DNA of 64,000 nt, taken from Notospermus geniculatus (lineage: Eukaryota > Nemertea > Pilidiophora > Heteronemertea > Lineidae). The translations under genes were made by a program, and so were the position numbers. Shown piece by piece: positions 23,646-36,790 of this stretch (positions are counted from its first letter, which is position 1; every line of letters begins with the position of its first letter). Under the pieces are notes generated by a model. It did no database searches. It worked only from the letters and a program-made list of their open reading frames with translations, and had not been told where the DNA came from. The stretch is from positions 290,976 to 354,975 of the forward strand of contig NMRB01000193.1 of the NCBI GenBank assembly GCA_002633025.1, read 5' to 3'.

Positions 23646-23733
23646 CCATGGTTTACGATCCCTAAACCATGGTTTAGGACCCTAAACTATGGCTAAACCA
23701 TGGTTTAGGGATCGTAAATCATGGTTTACGATC
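23646..23733. repeat. Palindromic block built from one word
   Basis: GGTTTACGATCCCTAAACC and its reverse complement alternate, with CCATGG at several joints. The outer halves form an inverted repeat of about 30 bp. A further copy of the word continues to 23742. Confidence 0.85.
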
Positions 23734-24243
23734 CCTAAACAATCCGCTTGCCATAATCATGCCGATAGGCCTAGGCCTAAATGCACAGTGTAACATCGCC
23801 ACTGTGTGACAAATGCCAATGGTGCGATTCGTCGATTTGCCGAACGATTTCAAGAAATCAGGACCCTCTTGTTTGGTGTGACAATAATTGGACATGCAGT
23901 CCCTCCAGACAAGAAAAGAATGAAAGCCAATGTACATGTACATGTACATGTATCTATAAATTCAACTTATTGAAATTTTGCACTTTTGTGTCTGAAGGTG
24001 ACCTAGGACTCTTAGCAACGCGTTGGCACCGGCACCAATCATGCCAATGGGCTGCCGAGGACACCATTTCGTGATAATCCCGACTGTGTCACGTCTTGTC
24101 CTAATGATAAAGACAATCACCCAGCCATCCGTTTACGGGTTCCTACACACCCGTTTGCCATCGGTTGAAAGAAGGTAATATTCATAGCATGATTTGAATA
24201 GAAATGATTGTCGGTTATTAATGTTGCTATTGAATGTCAAGAA
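23734..24243. other. Unique DNA with an ACATGT run
   Basis: GTACATGTACATGTACATGT lies at about 23932-23951. No supported gene. Confidence 0.5.
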
Positions 24244-24330
24244 ATGAGAGAATATCGATGTGACAGATGTGGTTACGGTCCACCGTCTGGAGCCAGAGTT
24301 TTGTGCGCAGCGTGCCTGTCAAAGCATGTT
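24244..24330 (+). CDS. Candidate exon with paired CxxC motifs
   Basis: From an ATG with G at -3 the frame reads MREYRCDRCGYGPPSGARVL and then CAACLSKHVGYH, giving C-x2-C-x11-C-x2-C-x3-H-x3-H, a spacing suitable for a small zinc-binding fold. The frame continues into an ACATGT run after 24358, so genuine coding would have to end before that. GGTATC at 24328-24334 is a weak donor. I cannot assign a family. The call rests on the metal-ligand spacing only. Confidence 0.22.
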
Positions 24331-24609
24331 GGGTATCACGTCAAAATGACTGTACTGCATACATATACATGTACATGTACATTGTATTGGAATGCATTGG
24401 TGTAGCCATTGTGCATTAAGCAATGTTATTGAAGGCCTACGCGGTAGGCCTACATCTCCCATTTTTTGATTTCCAATTTTGATTTGTTAATTTGTTTATC
24501 CGTGTATTAACTTATTCACTGCCAAGGTCCTACTCTTCATAAAATGGAGGAAATAAATAATCAATCAATCAATCATTCGTACATTATGTAGTACATTATC
24601 CACATACTG

Positions 24610-24805
24610 CAGTGGCGGATTTGCCNNNNNNNNNNNNNNNNNNNNNNNNNNNNNNNNNNNNNNNNNNNNNNNNNAGTGGCGGATTTGCCCCCCCCCCCCC
24701 GCCGCCGCAGCAAATGTTTGGGCTTTTTACCTTGATTTTAAGTGTTTCTCTTTGTAATGCAATAGTAGGCCTAGTATTGCCGCCCCCGGATCCGCCCATG
24801 TTCTG
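24610..24805. mobile_element. Possible MITE split by a gap
   Basis: CAGTGGCGGATTTGCC lies on both sides of the gap at 24626-24674. A weaker inverse, ATCCGCCCATG, ends near 24800. CAGTGGCGGA-type ends occur in hAT-like elements. A run of C follows the gap. The repeated flank shows that the gap is partly collapsed or mis-joined. Confidence 0.35.
24626..24674. other. Assembly gap, 49 Ns
   Basis: Run of N flanked by two copies of the same 16-bp word. Confidence 0.99.
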
Positions 24806-25710
24806 TTTATGATATAATGCATTTTTTCCAATTCTGTGCATATACGTATACATGTAGTCAAAAATAGATAAGAGAGGATCTATTTTTGATGAAATGAATA
24901 TACATTTTTAGCATCATGTTCCTTGGGGACGTTTTTCTCAAATTGCCCATAGCATGTCATTGGATGAAATCATACTACTTGATCGTGACACTCGATGCCT
25001 ATTCCTTTGACGTAAGGGCTATGAGAGTTACCCTATTCACAAGAGATCCTCCACAACTGAAAGGCAATATTCAACCATCTGTGTCCATTATCTTATGACG
25101 TCATCTTGGGTATTAATCCGCGGTCGTCCTGTGGAAGATGGAGGAAGACACGAGATGACCATCTCGACTGGGTCATGATCATAATTGAATCCTCGACCAC
25201 CGGCCACATGCCATCAGTGGCAATGAAAAGACACCAATAATACGGAGATTTTGGAACAAAGATATGAATATTCATGAGTTGCAGTGACATTTCTTGTAAC
25301 AGTTGGGGACAAAGGCTGGTCACTGTTGTCATGGGGTGACCTTGGTGAGGTTGGCTTGACCAAGGTGGGGATGGTGTGCAAGAGCAGCTTGTTAATGAGA
25401 TATCATGAAGTGGTCGACCTGATATCATCAATCTTCAAAATTTTGTGCACGCCAGGACAAGGTACACACATGTATCAGTGTCGTGGATGTTGACGTACGT
25501 AGGCTTGTACATACATGTACAAGAACATACATGTACGGTTTCACATATAATCAGCTCCAGCACCCAACAATGGGGCATTGTTTCTACTCAACTCCTTCAG
25601 TTTAAACCTAGACTAAACTTTCGCACCTTGTTTGTTCAGGATTTCTTTATTAATAGGCCTACTTCAGATCCATAATATTGGAATCCAGCCCAGATTGACC
25701 TCATCTCTAC
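24806..25710. other. Unique DNA, nothing recognised
   Basis: Several ACATGT words at 25505-25540. Minus frame 25093-25431 has no supporting signals. Confidence 0.45.
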
Positions 25711-25780
25711 TAGAAAGTGCCTGAGGAAGACCCCGGTTGGGTTCGAAAATGGAAAATTCGGAGACGACTTTATACTTTCA
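25711..25780 (+). repeat. Interspersed repeat with hammerhead-like core, copy 3
   Basis: CTGAGGA, A, GACCCC-GGTT-GGGTTC, GAAAA. One stem II pair is lost relative to the copy at 9899. The tail GGAGACGACTTTATAC matches the copy at 7890 rather than that at 9899, so at least two subfamilies exist. Confidence 0.65.
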
Positions 25781-28444
25781 TATGTACGACATTCTTTATT
25801 TTGCAGTAGAATTTGACTTTTCGGGTGTGGATCCGTGAGCATCTCAAAACCGTCGAGTATCAGCAAGATTTTTAGATTTTTTCTGTTATGTACTGTAGGA
25901 GAGTGAATGTGATCAATAAACTGAAAGGCAAACTCAAACTTGATAAGAAAAAACTTTCAGTGGAACTTTTGCTTCGTCAACAGGGAAATCACGCTGGAAA
26001 AGAAAACTCGTGGATCATTTCCTGCCCGTCGCCTCCGAGGAAGTAAGCAGTCAAAATACCAGGAAGCCTTTGAAGAACCCATCACCAACACCCCGAGCCA
26101 GACGCCAAGTAGGAAAACAAGGAAACGGGCAAACTGACCAAAATTCGCTCGCTGTCCCCGCTGGACGGATGGTGGTTATTTTCTTTGCTACATCAAGGAA
26201 GATGCCATTGTCCTGAACCAGGCATGAGTAAATTTTGAATTTCCTAAGCGCACTTTTTGAGGTCTGGCATCTTTTGGTTAGTCTCAAGTGGGAAGCAGTT
26301 GGTTGACCAGAGAGTTTATCCCACACCGATAAGTTTGAGGTTAAGCCTTGGCTTTTTTAGAAGAAGATGCTAATTCCATTGTCCACGTCCAAAGCATGTA
26401 TGATTATTCATTTCCTTCCCTTTATACTGTTAATTAAATTTTCCCGTAAAAAATCGAACTTTTATTGCTTCCGAAGAGGTGGGTGGTTCAGTTGATTTTA
26501 GCTTGGACTTTAAGGTATCATATTTCTGAAACCCTAGCTTACTTGAGTTAAGCCACCACATTTTTTCAAAAAGAGGAAAAAATTGTTTGATCGTTTCTGA
26601 GAGGAACTGGTCCAAGGATACTATGGAAATATTAAAATGTAAATTACTTTTAAAAATTTAATCTGGAAGCTTAATATCCCGCTGTTATGTGGCCAAAATT
26701 GCTTCCTTGAACTCTCAGATATTGTCGTGAAGTTGGATTATAATTTTGTCGATGTAAAAACTTTCCGACTAAAAAATGACCTTGAAAACAACGGTGCAGT
26801 CTGGAGGCTGCGCATAGATTTTCAATAAATTCAGTGTAAGGTTGATTTCTTGACCCATAAAAGCAACAAAATTTTGGATACAATGATCCTCACACACTCT
26901 CAAATTCATCTCAATCATAATCAAAATGCAAACTTCTCTTCACACCCTCTTTTCGTCGCATGGTGCCTGCAGCTGCCGTTGGCGACACCCAGAGCCCCCT
27001 GTCGAGCTAGGAATGGCTTTCGTGATCCTTCGATCATGGCCACTATTCTGTGAGTCATATCAACCGCCTACAAAAAACATGGATTCACAATTGAAGGAAA
27101 AATGAAAAAAAAATATCAATTTTCTTATTAGCATGTCATGCTACATGTAGATACAAAGGGAGTTTCGTGACGGAAATGCATTTTGACGACTGTGCAAGGG
27201 ACCCCCTGGTTTCAAAACACAACGAGCCAAACATTCCCAATTGGAGACAATGTACCCTGTTCTGGGTACATAGCTTAGAAATTGAAAACGAACCACTTGT
27301 TAGTATGGGGCTAATCAGTTGAGCCACGTATGGCTTGAAATGGACACACGTGCAAAGGACCCCAGTCGAGGGTAAAGGTCCTTTTGAAATGTAGCAGGTC
27401 ACGAAAGTATCCAGGTGAGAAAGCAAATCGGCGTGTGCCTAACCTGCAATTTTCTAGCCGGTGATTTTCCACACAATTTCCTCAAATTCACCAAACTTAA
27501 TTTGCAATATCAAGAAATTACTATTCCTGGCAAGTGCATGCTTCAGAGTCACCCGACCTATTGCTGCACACGGCTTGACAAAGGCGCTGATTGCATGTTT
27601 GGCGATACCTTGTTAGGAGACTGGGCTCACCATGCGTGAGAGCCCGCCAGACAGCCCACAAACGGCCTCTTCTTTACCGGTTTTGCTGGCCCCCTGCCGC
27701 GGCGCACCCATATGTCGCCTGGTCCAAGAACCCTAGCTCGGCCGTCTTGCAAAGGATGCAAAGAATCAGCATAAAAAGACGCATAACATCGATGGTCCGC
27801 TGTTGTACGCTGTCGCAAGCATCACTGCCTTGGTAATTGGTAGGGCTGGTTGATGGAGGCATCGCCCGGGGCAAACCGGGGGTGGGTAAACACGCTTTCA
27901 GAGGGAATCACTCCTTGTCCCCATCAGTGCGCTTTACGGGCAGCCGTGGAACGTAACAGACTAATTTACCTCTTATAAGTAAAATTAAATGGGTCGGAAA
28001 AAAGAAAATTGACGCCACAAGAGTTGAGTCGTTCATTTTCAATAAGGCCCGTACCTGGTTCAACCCTCGGCATTGTCTGCTCATTGCGTCCCATAATGAT
28101 CCTAGATTGGGCTAGGCTTTGTTTCCGCCTTTCTACCCCCTTGAAATGGACCCACCCAAGCCTGCTTAACCCAGTCAAAGAAAACAAAAAGCCAGTTCAA
28201 AGATAATTAAGCGAAAATGAAGTTTCAACAACTGAGGTTCGGAGCAACTTGGCCGGAAAGTCAAACAATCTGAAATCTCTCAAATTTGAGGCCAGACGCG
28301 ACATCCACTCTTTGATACATGTAAGAGCCAAATTTAAGCTTTATTTTTCAACCGAGGAGGAAGCCAAATACTTTTCTCCTAACGACTTGCTGGTTCGGAT
28401 TTGTCCATAGAGTAGCAGGATGGAGGATGGAGACATGCCATGTA
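25781..28444. other. Mostly unique DNA, no supported gene
   Basis: Scattered short frames on both strands (for example 25940-26216 and 27136-27426) have no joint start, splice or composition evidence. Confidence 0.4.
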
Positions 28445-28462
28445 GGCCCCCTCTAGTGGCAA
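28445..28462 (-). promoter_or_regulatory. CTCF-like site
   Basis: AGGCCCCCTCTAGTGGCA fits the reverse form of the bilaterian CTCF core (CCxxCTAGTGGC) at most positions. A single match is expected by chance at some rate in a window of this size. Confidence 0.2.
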
Positions 28463-30052
28463 AACGAATTAGCTTGACGCGTTGCCGAGAATGGCAATGC
28501 AACGATGTGCATGCAACATTCGCATTGACCAACATTCCTTGTTCTTCATACATCTTAGCTGATCTTCAGCCAGACGACAGCCATATTGAGAACCATCACA
28601 AAAACACCTGTTGCCTGACCTGAGGTGTGACATATAAAATCCGTACTGAATGACATACAAGAGAACTAAACGCCGGTCAGTGAGGACATCTCGGCGCCTC
28701 CTAATCCTTCAACTGCCCCTCCCGTAAATCTTTTCTCTCACTACAAATCCTCTTTATCTCTGCACTAAAAACATACTATCTGGATCTATTGCCGCATAAT
28801 GCGGCCACGACGTGAGAAGGCTCCGCCCTGACCAAGAACAGGAATTTCTTGTGTCGTATACAAACATGGTGTAATTCCAGTTAATTTGGTTCAGTCGGCT
28901 ACACCAACAAAATGGTCGCATTGTCCGATGATGTCGTGCCATTATCACCGTTGCTTGCCTTAAATTGAAATTATTTTCGGATGAATCCGAGGAATGAGGT
29001 GAAGTTTTTACATTTCTCTTCACAAATCGTTCGAAATAGGTCCTAAAAGGGCAGTTTGTTGTGAAAATATTTGCTCAAGCCCTCGCAGCCTCGAGCATCA
29101 GTTGCGTCCATTTTGTTGGCGTTTCACTTCCGGTTCGTTGGACCGCTGAATGGACAGAATCCCGCCTGGCCGGTGGCGACGTCTTCGGCTGCTTTCACCC
29201 AAAATATACCATTGTCATCTTGGAAATATTTGGTGCATTTCTTCATCATGCACCCGGCTGGTCCTTTCCCAATCGCTACTTTGCAAACAAACTGTTCTTG
29301 TCAGTTGTTGCATCACGCCATGTAATGAGGTATCTTAAAGCCTTTGACACTAATGACACTTTTTGACACCGCGATGAAAAAACTCCAAAAAAGTGTTTCG
29401 TCACTCGTCAACAGGCATGAATGGCGATTTCGAGTCGGATTTACCGTTTACGACTGGTTGCGGAGGAGAGAAATAGATCTTACAACGATGACAGAGGGTG
29501 CTTTTTTCACCTCGCAAGATGCTTTACAAAGTAAAGCCTCGAAACTGAATGGCAGGTCGCAATCACCAAGTTGTTTAATGTCACACCACGGTTCCTAGGT
29601 GAACTAATCACGATAGAATTATGGAAACTGCATGCCTAAGATGAGAACAGGAGTCACTGGGCGCGAGACTGGATTGTCCACGCACATATTCGGGCCAGCA
29701 GCAGGCGCGGTCGAGATGGTTCAAAGCAACCGAGGTCTCCATGGTTACAAATGGCTTCTCAACAATATTTTAAAGAGCGGAGAGTCAGGATCTGAAAACA
29801 TTGAGAAATAAAAGATGGTAAATGGATTTTTAAGTGTTTCGATCGAGAAATGTGCTCGCGTTCTGGTCTCTGTTCCCGCGGTTCTTCCGTGAAGGGATTA
29901 ACTTCGGTGAGAGGTGTGGCCCACGGCAAAGGTGGAAGATGTCATTAACCTATACCGACCCCAGCTCAACCATTAATCAACACTTGACGTGTACAAGACG
30001 ATAAAGGCCCTGACCGTTCAAGTGAAAGCTGAAGTTGAAATTTAAGTTGTAC
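28463..30052. other. Mostly unique DNA, no supported gene
   Basis: Three overlapping plus-strand frames around 29061-29366 are open together, which argues for stop-poor composition and against coding. Confidence 0.4.
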
Positions 30053-30260
30053 GTTCATGAGAGCTACCCTTTAGCCGTCGATTCGTGGTTTTTTTGAACA
30101 CGAGGTAAGAAAGGCACGTCGTGAAACTGGCATGCTTCCATGTGAAATAATCTGATTGATGATCGACTGTGACCATAACACTTTTTTTCATTATTTGGCT
30201 ATTTCTCAACTCCTGTTAGAACAATAACTTTAATCGACGGCTAGGGTAGCTCTCGTGAAC
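30053..30260. mobile_element. 208-bp inverted-repeat element
   Basis: The left arm GTTCATGAGAGCTACCCT, then TTAGCCGTCGATT, is mirrored on the right by AATCGACGGCTAGGG, then TAGCTCTCGTGAAC. The arms are about 30 bp with three differences around an AT-rich centre without coding capacity. It is MITE-like. The target duplication is unclear. Confidence 0.75.
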
Positions 30261-33200
30261 ATATGATTTTAAGCTTTTGTTTGTCATGCCTGTCCTGGTG
30301 TATCATTAGGCCTACAATGTACATAATTACAATTCCAATAGATTGGTACCCGCTCTCTCGATGTTAGAATCATCAACTCCTAGCGGTGGATCAGGGAACC
30401 AATCAAACAATTTCAAAATACAAAACTATATTTACAGATTCGTGCGCAGTTTGGAGACAATTCCCTGGCTTCATGAGGACGGATTGGCTTCTAAACGGTT
30501 AACAGTCCACCTGACCTCTGCGACAGATTTAGGGCTAACTTCATAAGGTGGCCGCAGGCGCTAACAAACCTTCTCACCAAACGCCACAAAGCTGATATCG
30601 AAAAAATCCTTTATAAAAAAATGACATATTGGTATATAGATGTCGACGTGGGAATTCACTGATGGCGAGAGCGTTCTGTGTCACCCGATAAGCCTGTTCC
30701 ACCAGCACATGAAAGCGGCAAGACTCCAGGACCCTTTTTACCGTTAAACACTCCAGTGTAACTCTAAACCAACAGGAGTGAAATCAAAACGCTTCGGCAA
30801 CAATGCAGCTGGGGCATTATTCTTGTATGGTGGCTAAAAGGTCCGCAGACCTGCGCACTTGGTCAGAATAGTATCGGCTTTGATGCCGAGTGGATGCCTT
30901 TTTCCGTATCCCTGTGCGGGACCCCATTTACTGTGACATCCGAGTCATAAAGAGAAAATCGACTTCAAAGGTTGTTAATTGCTGGCACACGACCACTGCT
31001 CTAACCTAGCGTCGTAGGTTGATCTATGGCCGTCCTAATCCCAGCCCTCCGTGGGACTTCTGAGTATCAATAGCTGACGAGTCGACCTGCATCACTCTTT
31101 CAATGAAATCCTCTGTGATGATTTCATACATTGTACCATACAATATGTACGAGCCAGTACGCAGCAGCAGTGCCCACGTAGATAGCCATGGCATTATCAA
31201 TAAAATTACCGTCGTGTCTGTCGAACCATGCAATTTTTGGATGGCTTCGAAAACCTCCATCTTTGAACAACTTCGCGATGGCAAGCACGATGTTCAAGTC
31301 AACAAAAAGGTACATGTACTAGGATTCAGATTTACATGCCAGGTACAATTAAAACGTAAAAATTTCCTTCACCCATACGTCACTAAATATGCAAATACAT
31401 GTATTATAGCTTAGTAGTATTTTATACATACATGTAGGTACCCAAACCCGTTTGTTTGACACGATTATGTCTGGGACAGCACTCTGTCGTTTTCTGTGTC
31501 CCATTTTCATGTTCTGCATAATGGTGCACGATTACCTGATAGCGTCCAAATTTGTAAATAAGCTTAATAGTATTTCATAGATAGGTACCCCAACCTCGAT
31601 TTTTGGGTGGGATGATACTTTGGTAGAGTACTCTCGCCTTTCCTGTGTCCCACCATTTTCATTACGGAAATATCTCCAGCAATGGTGATGAATTAATTGA
31701 TAGCAATTGCGGTATGAAGATTTACGGTCCTATGGCCACTGTGGCAGACCCCGAGGGACACGGTTGATTCTTCTAACATCCCAGTGATGACATCAAAATG
31801 ACTTCAGGCCTTCAGGATGTCACGGCTGCCTACTCAAGTAGAAAACGATTTAAAAAATTATCCTGGTGAATAATTGGAGCTAATGGCCTAATTACTCCTC
31901 TGCTGTCACTATAGTCAATCGTCTGCCAGCACTTCTTCATCAATCACCTCTCCATCAGTGTGGCAACATTTATTGCAATATTGCTCTCCCAATGATTCAA
32001 TTAACAGACGACAAGTTGGAGAGAGAGTGGTTTCTATCAGCCCACTCAACCGTGGACAATCGGCAATGTGTCCGCCATTTCCGACATGCTTCCGTTCCTT
32101 TTGATCTCGGTGTTTGACCGGATCTCGCGTGATCTCGGCTCACGCTGTCGTCTGCGAACCGCCTGTGCTGGGCTTTTCTGATGCGGCACCAATGGCTATC
32201 GTCTGCCTCTTTGTTTTAGGTGAGAAAATGTAACAAATGGATGCTGGCAACTGTCACAGGCGTCTGATACGTCACGCGCGTGTTCCTGCAGCAGTGCGCA
32301 TGCACGCCGCGTAACGAATTCTTTGACACTGGTTAATTTCATCACCCTCTTTCGTGCAAGTTTCTCTTGGTGATGATGTGGGTGCCAAGATGGCGCGTGC
32401 ACTGGGTCACCAAGGAAGATACCTTTGTTTTTTGGTTCATATCGCACGACATCAAGCACACGCATGGTTTGAGGTCACGGTCAATGTCCGAGATTTTTGC
32501 AACCCGTTGCGATCGTGACGGGGAGGGCGACGGCGAGTTTGCATCACCGACCTTAAGTTTTGTCGTAAAACTTTTTTTATGCAGAAAAAAGTTGAAATTG
32601 GCCATCAGCTGCGCATTTAACCGAATCCAACAGTTTGTGTTGTTGTGGGCGGAACGTCTTTAGATAGTCAAGAGCACATTATGAAAAGAATATTTTTTTA
32701 GATAATTTTTTTCTTGAGAGTCAAGCAAAAAGACGCCAGTCACCCTGATCGACCTCTGGATTTTTAGCTATTCCATCAAGCATGCTATTACCGGAAACGG
32801 AAGGAAGGTATATAACTTCCGGTTAGGAAGTCAATCTCCAGCGGGAGGAGGGAGTATTACTGAAGTGATGATTTTGTACGGATGTTCCCGAATCGTTCGT
32901 AAATCCGTATGCAGCAGACGATGATAAAATATTGGCGAACAATGTCTCATTATTCCACAGGAACTGACTGCTGACCAAGATGGATGGATGGCCGCCATTT
33001 GCATAATTCAGTGGAAACATACAAGGTTTGTCAATTCGCTTCAGACGTTGCAAATGCAACTGACGCGCTGGAACGTGATCGTAGGTTTTTCACCTCTACC
33101 AAATGGCAATTAATGAGTTACCCATTTTTATTGCGACATTAATTATACCCACTTACGGGACGGATAACGCCATGTTGCGAAATGACACACCGGAAGTGAA

Positions 33201-34423
33201 GGCATGTACGCGCGTATGATATTGTCACGATCGACTGGTCGGGCGAACATGCCCCTTCTATTGGCCTCGAGTAAACGTCAGGCGAAGGGAAATAGCTTGA
33301 AGTGCTACTGCACAGGTCATGCAATCTCAGAATTCGGATAGAGCGCTTTGAGGCCATTTAGCTCGACTCATTACGATGTTTTGATTGTGAAATTATTCCA
33401 TTTCACGAACACGAGATGGAAAATGCTTGCTTTTTGTCGCCGAATGGGTATTGTCCGACGGCGTATAGCTGATGTAAACATTAGAACGACATCGTCGCGT
33501 TTGCACTGGTGTTTGATATTCAAAAGATGGTGTTATCCGGTCCAAAGTTAACCTTCGCGAATTGTTTTTTCTTCTTCCTCGTCTGTAGCATTTATTTCTA
33601 ATGGATGTGCCGCCATGCATGAAATTGGTCGTCTAATTAAAAAGTTATCAATCAATTACTGAGTTGGGTACGTGAATTGAACTGATCAAGAGTTTCAGAA
33701 GTTGGCGGGAGCGATTTTTAAAGAAAATGGAACAAGCCATCAACAGCTGAAACGTTCAGGTTACTAGGGAAAAAAGTTGGGTTTAGACGACAGAAAAACG
33801 TACGGCTAGTCGAGGAAACAAACTACAGCAGAAGCCAATATTCTGATAAAAATGTATAGTTTTCCGGGCAAAAGAGTTACCCCAACACCAACGGCCAGGT
33901 GATGCGGGCTAAATTTCGACAGTAACATTCTCTCCAAATCCTCAAGAAACATTTTTGCGACAACGATTTCCTATAGAAAGAGCAACCACCATGCCTTTTG
34001 GGACCTAGAAATACGTCCCCGTCCCCCAACGGCGATTTTCCCATTGAATATCTGAAAAAGGATAAAGAATACATGTTGTTGGACATCCGGTTGGACAGGG
34101 CCTTCGCGGCAGTTCTGGTACATGTACAAGAGAATCGGCTCAAAACATCTTTCATGTTTCCAATTTTGCTTGGAGTCGTAGCATGTCTTCCGGCTGTCTG
34201 ATGTTCTGATAAAGTACGTACATGTATACAAGTTGTTTACAGTTATCGTCTGCTGGTGTTGCAACGATAGATGCTTGCAATGTCCAGGAGGCACGGAACA
34301 ACAATATTCCATGTACCGTGTACTCATGTGGATTAGCCATCGCCCAGACTGCCTTTGTACATGTTGCAACGACATCACAGTTTATAGGAGTATAGCAGGA
34401 TATGCGAAGGCCTATAGGCCTAA
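30261..34423. other. Mostly unique DNA, no supported gene
   Basis: Two overlapping minus frames at 31024-31315 look protein-like but are mutually exclusive and lack splice support. A plus frame near 33985-34119 lies between TATAG and a GTACATG donor-like word. None is strong enough to call. Confidence 0.35.
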
Positions 34424-34696
34424 AGGGTGTCCCAACAACGTTTTGAAGGGCCTCTAGAGGCAGCTTTTTAGTGCATATATTGATATGATTAACAGAGAAT
34501 TGATGCAACTTTGGCATCATTTTTGAAGTAAAATATCATCAATGTCAAAATATGATCCACAATTCATGAGTTCGTGGTTACTAGCGCCACCTGTTGTATA
34601 GTCGCAGTACTGTTAGTAGCCCAATAGCAAGCTGCCTCTAGAGGCCATTTAGTATCCTAAAGAGGATATGACTGTAAAAACTCTTTGGGGCACCCT
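34424..34696. mobile_element. 273-bp MITE with AGGGTG ends
   Basis: Starts AGGGTGTCCCAACAACGTTT and ends with the inverse of AGGGTGCCCCAAAGAGTTTT. A second inner inverted pair, CCTCTAGAGGCAGCTT, lies near both ends. There is no coding capacity. The terminal pattern and possible TA context fit a Tc1/mariner-type element, but the flanks do not give an exact duplication. Confidence 0.75.
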
Positions 34697-36721
34697 ATGA
34701 ACGAGATGCTGAAAACTGCGAACATATACATTTAAATAGAAACCGCGTCCAAACAATTTTTTTCACATGCTTCTTTAAATGTGCTTAGCCGGTGAAAAAT
34801 GATGTTATTGTTTGATACAGTGCAGCCAGTATGTACATTACACGTAGACCTACATGTACCCGAGGTTTACATGTCTGTACACATGTATGTATGATCTAGG
34901 CCATGATGGATCGGGCGCTGCGCGACGGACATTGAATGTTGAATCACGTCACGATAAAATCTTGTCGATTTTGGTAATTTCCTGTGCGGAAGAATTAGCA
35001 ATCAAAAAGGAGTCATGGTTTTCCTGCAAACGCTCTTCAGTCTCAAATTAATCCATATGGATAACTTTCCGGGTCCGGCACATTCAATCAATTGGAAGTG
35101 TCGTATTGTTTACATAGCGAGCAGCAGACGATGTCGTGATAGAAACGTCGCAAATTTCAAAATGGCCGCCAGAAAATGGGCGGGATATTTTCTCTTAAAT
35201 TGAATTCACTTCCGGTACTTACGTCACAGCGGTCATCCGTTTGCTGCTTTTGAAATTTGTTGACAATTTATTGATGACTACGGAACAGTCTTTTATTCGA
35301 AAAATCTCCTTAGGGCGAGGGGAAAAATTCGAGTTGGTGAATCTACATATTGGTAAATTTTGTAAATGAATTGTGTGTGAATGAGACAAAGGAATGAGAA
35401 GAGATTGATGACCATGTTTCGTTCGATTAAACTGGAATATTTGATTATAATGTTTGTTAATACAGTTCTTAGAATGTTAGGTTGTCAATATCTCTAGGTT
35501 GTAATTCTGAATTCACACTCTCCCATACTCCAGTATATCTTGTGGTTTTCCAAATTTCTTGCCGACAGCACTCACATTGAACCTAGCGACTGAATTCCAA
35601 AATTCGTTAGGCCATATGTTAGCTAGATGTACCACGAGAATTTTATCAGGATTTATAAAACAGGATCAACATTTTTCAAGTCAAATCTCACTAATCTGTC
35701 CTGGATTTATTCCGCCACTTGTCAACTGCAGGGGGTTATGACCTACGCACTGGTAAGGGATGAAAATAGGATAGCTTAGTGTGGCATTTCTGCGATGACG
35801 TTTAATGTATTCTTTTTAATTTTATACAAAGAAACAGCTTTTTTGGCTTCGTCCATATCCTGGGAACTTACGAAAAGTTCTTTATTTTTGCTTTATTTGG
35901 AAAAAACCAAACATTCCTGACATCGCTGATGAATTTTTGGAAAAACAAACAAACAATATACGGTGAATGGAATTCTTGTTCTAAAGTAAACAAGAAGAAT
36001 TTTTTAAATGAAAATTCTGGAATTATCGAAACTCCCTCGAAATATAACCGGTACTTTGTAGATTATGAAAGAGAAAACTAAGTAAATTTGAAGCAACTTT
36101 TCCTCATATAATGTTACTGTAAAAAACGGGTTGCTGTAAAAAAATGTGCACCGAGCGAGTGCACTTTGGCACACGACCACAAAAGGGAGTTGCCTACCTG
36201 TCGGCCAACCACCTGACCTAGGAACCGAGTCATTAGGTACTAATCACCCTATCGAGAGGGAAGGTCTTAAAAGGGATAAAATAACATGTTATCAGTGTTT
36301 ATTCTAAATAATAGGAAAATTGTCAATAGGTAAAGGGGGGAAAAGTGAAAGTTGACAAAGAATTTATCTAACGAATTACTGACTTGACTGGAGTTCGGGA
36401 ATGTCTGGGGTCAGTCGGTGCAAACTAGCGGGCACTTTCTGGTTAGAACCCTTGGAGACACCGGCAGCGGGATATTAGGGTTTTTTCTGCTCTTTTCAAC
36501 AATAATGTACATTCAATCGAAAAAGGTCAGTAGGTACCCGAATTAAAAAGGCTTTTTCGGTTGTACAAGTACAATTTTTAAGGGGAAATATCTTGGATTA
36601 GTAGAGGAGAATGCGTTATGCCAAGACTTGTTATTCATCCTGTTCGTACTAAACTGAATGCAGTTGAACCCTTCTTCAAGGTTAGAGCGCACACCTACAT
36701 TTGTATACGAAGGTAATCACG
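34697..36721. other. Unique DNA, nothing recognised
   Basis: AT-rich, stop-dense DNA with homopolymer A and T stretches. No hairpins or tandem repeats of note. Confidence 0.5.
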
Positions 36722-36790
36722 ATAATAAGCAAGAAGTCAATCTCCAGAATTCACAAATTTTCGACCCCAACCGGGGTCTTTTTCAAGTGG
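36722..36790 (-). repeat. Interspersed repeat with hammerhead-like core, copy 4
   Basis: On the minus strand the stem GACCCC-GGTT-GGGGTC and GAAA are intact, but the upstream element is TTGAAAA instead of CTGAGGA. The tail, ATTTGTGAATTCTGGAG with TTGACTTCTTG, aligns with the copy at 9899. Confidence 0.65.

Noticed and set aside
31024-31315. Two overlapping protein-like minus frames
   Set aside because: They are mutually exclusive, one lacks an ATG at its start, and there are no convincing splice sites.
33985-34201. Plus frame with NGDFPIEYLKKDKEYMLLD between TATAG and a GTACATG word
   Set aside because: Several other frames are open over the same bases, the donor lies in an ACATGT word, and no family match is apparent.
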